Below are positions 62,999-64,000 of a stretch of DNA of 64,000 nucleotides, in pieces. Within the stretch, counting starts at the first letter, position 1; each line of letters begins with the position of its first letter. The notes under the pieces were generated by a model. That model was not told the DNA's origin. It was given only the letters and a program-made list of their open reading frames with translations, and searched no databases. The position numbers and the translations under genes were made by a program. The stretch lies in contig JALECJ010000254.1 of assembly GCA_023515745.1 (NCBI GenBank), forward strand, positions 310,001 through 374,000. Reading direction: 5' to 3'. The stretch is from Amoeboaphelidium protococcarum (lineage: Eukaryota; Aphelidiomycota; Aphelidea).

Positions 62999-64000
62999 TC
63001 AAAGCGTTGGATTAATTGCGCAGTAGATGACATCATCTTTCAAATCATGGAGTAGATCCAGAATAGTCGCCATAGACCATGCCTGAGATGGGCAGGAATC
63101 GAAACAATCTGCACCATCCTAGTTTGTCAGTTCAGGTAGGCCAGCGTAAGGACTCAACTCAGTCATCATTATTCTGTGTGGATGCAAGATACGTTGAATG
63201 GTGTGGATCAACTTACAATCCACCATTGACTTGCGTGATTCCTCGCCATCATCCTACTTCACCTTCAAATCACCATTCTTTCGGAACTTGTACAAAGCCT
63301 TCAAGAAGAATCCTAGCACCCATACCCACTCTGGCCCCTGGTGATAGTTGGCTCCATGTGCAACCGTGGGATCATTACTATCATCACTGTTATGATAGTT
63401 ACCGCGATACTCAGGATCTTCCGGGTCCAGAGTTTTCAATCCCAGAGGACCAAGTAAATACTTACCAACAAGAGACAGAGCTACATAAGCGTGTTCTCTA
63501 TTGAACATTTCTGGTGCAACAGCCATAGCGACCACTAAATTTGGACGGAATTGATAATCACCATGAGCCTTCGAGGCTCCGACAGTGTCTTTATAAATGC
63601 CACGCCTTTGTACCAATTGTTTTTCAACCACATACTTCGCATCATCCTCCTCAGACAGTGGAATATAGAAGTGCTTCTCAAAACTGTCCATCAGCAATTT
63701 ATCCCACTTCTCGTAAGCCAACACGTCGCCATTGGCCAATTTAACTCCACCATAAAATTTGCCCTTCCTATGCAACTGGGACAACCAGCGCACGGTGCTC
63801 TTCAACAGGCCAATGATTTCAACATCAGCACCATCACGCGGCGTTGAAGGATACCCGAAATTACCAGCCTTCTGTGAGTCTCCCATCTTATCCATCCAAG
63901 TGCCGCAATTCCACTGATTTCCACCATAGATCAGTCCGGTGGCAGGATCAAAAGTGATATTGACTTTAAATCCTTAATCTTACATTGCATGATCCAATTG
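62999..64000 (-). CDS. AGL: Glycogen debranching enzyme, C-terminal part (5' truncated by window)
   Basis: 334 codons ending at TGA 62999-63001; the 5' part continues beyond 64000. The amylo-alpha-1,6-glucosidase domain (GH133) is clear: DPATGLIYGGNQWNCGTWMD with KMGDSQKAGN, then GYPSTPRDGADVEIIGLLKS, FEKHFYIP, RPNLVVAMAVAPEMF, YHQGPEWVWVLGFFLKALYK and GLPELTNQDGADCFDSCPSQ continuing AWSMATILDLL. The full enzyme (~1500 residues) transfers maltotriosyl units and removes alpha-1,6 branch glucose in cytosolic glycogen breakdown, and is typical of animals and fungi. Confidence 0.95.

Overview
The window is nuclear DNA of a eukaryote that reads TAA and TAG as glutamine and stops only at TGA. Nearly every gene here is cut into pieces under the standard code. 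It becomes one continuous, recognisable protein when TAR is read as Gln: PAF1, a 1489-residue P4-ATPase, MLH1, VPS33, KMO and others. Most genes have no intron; the introns I can place by frame and homology are GT-AG and 46-75 nt long.

TAR=Gln is best known from ciliates, but the gene content looks opisthokont or fungal. Calmodulin is of the animal/chytrid type with an intron directly after the ATG. There are GEP4-, ADCK2-, EBP2-, ERD1/SYG1-, VRG4- and NDE1-like genes, a type I DAHP synthase and a LolA-like secreted protein. A TAR=Gln relative of fungi, such as the aphelid Amoeboaphelidium (whose code I recall from the literature and cannot check), fits better than a ciliate. That assignment is inference.

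Layout. 0-13 kb: XPR1/SYG1-like phosphate exporter (-), an unknown CW-like/beta-trefoil-like protein (-), GTPBP1 GTPase (-), PAF1 (+), calmodulin (-), ADCK2-like kinase (-). 13-26 kb: GEP4-like phosphatase (+), a secreted protein (+), a second EXS protein (-), NAT9 with four introns (+), a P4-ATPase flippase (+), a retropepsin-like protein lacking its catalytic Asp (+), EF-hand NADH dehydrogenase (-), tRNA-Ser(GCT). 26.7-28.7 and 58.4-60.4 kb: two inverted copies of a ~2 kb repeat, each with an assembly gap and pieces of one intron-containing gene; the right copy is frameshifted. Between them (28.7-58.4 kb): DAHP synthase, KMO, a small membrane protein, a frameshifted LolA-like gene, tRNA-Ser(AGA), several membrane or orphan proteins, an RRM protein, mitochondrial GluRS and EBP2 (divergent, 77 bp apart), phosphomannose isomerase, a BamE-like protein, a nucleotide-sugar transporter, folylpolyglutamate synthase, IDI, a copper chaperone for SOD, a subtilase and MLH1. 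60.7-64 kb: VPS33 and the C-terminal part of glycogen debranching enzyme, cut by the window end.

Neighbours are not operons; they are compact housekeeping genes on alternating strands. Loose functional groupings are: mitochondrion (NDE, ADCK2, GEP4, EARS2, KMO), phosphate/Golgi (two EXS proteins), mannose supply and use (MPI, VRG4-like transporter), and aromatic amino acids (DAHP synthase beside KMO). I found no RNA genes beyond the two tRNAs, no CRISPR array and no recognisable transposase.
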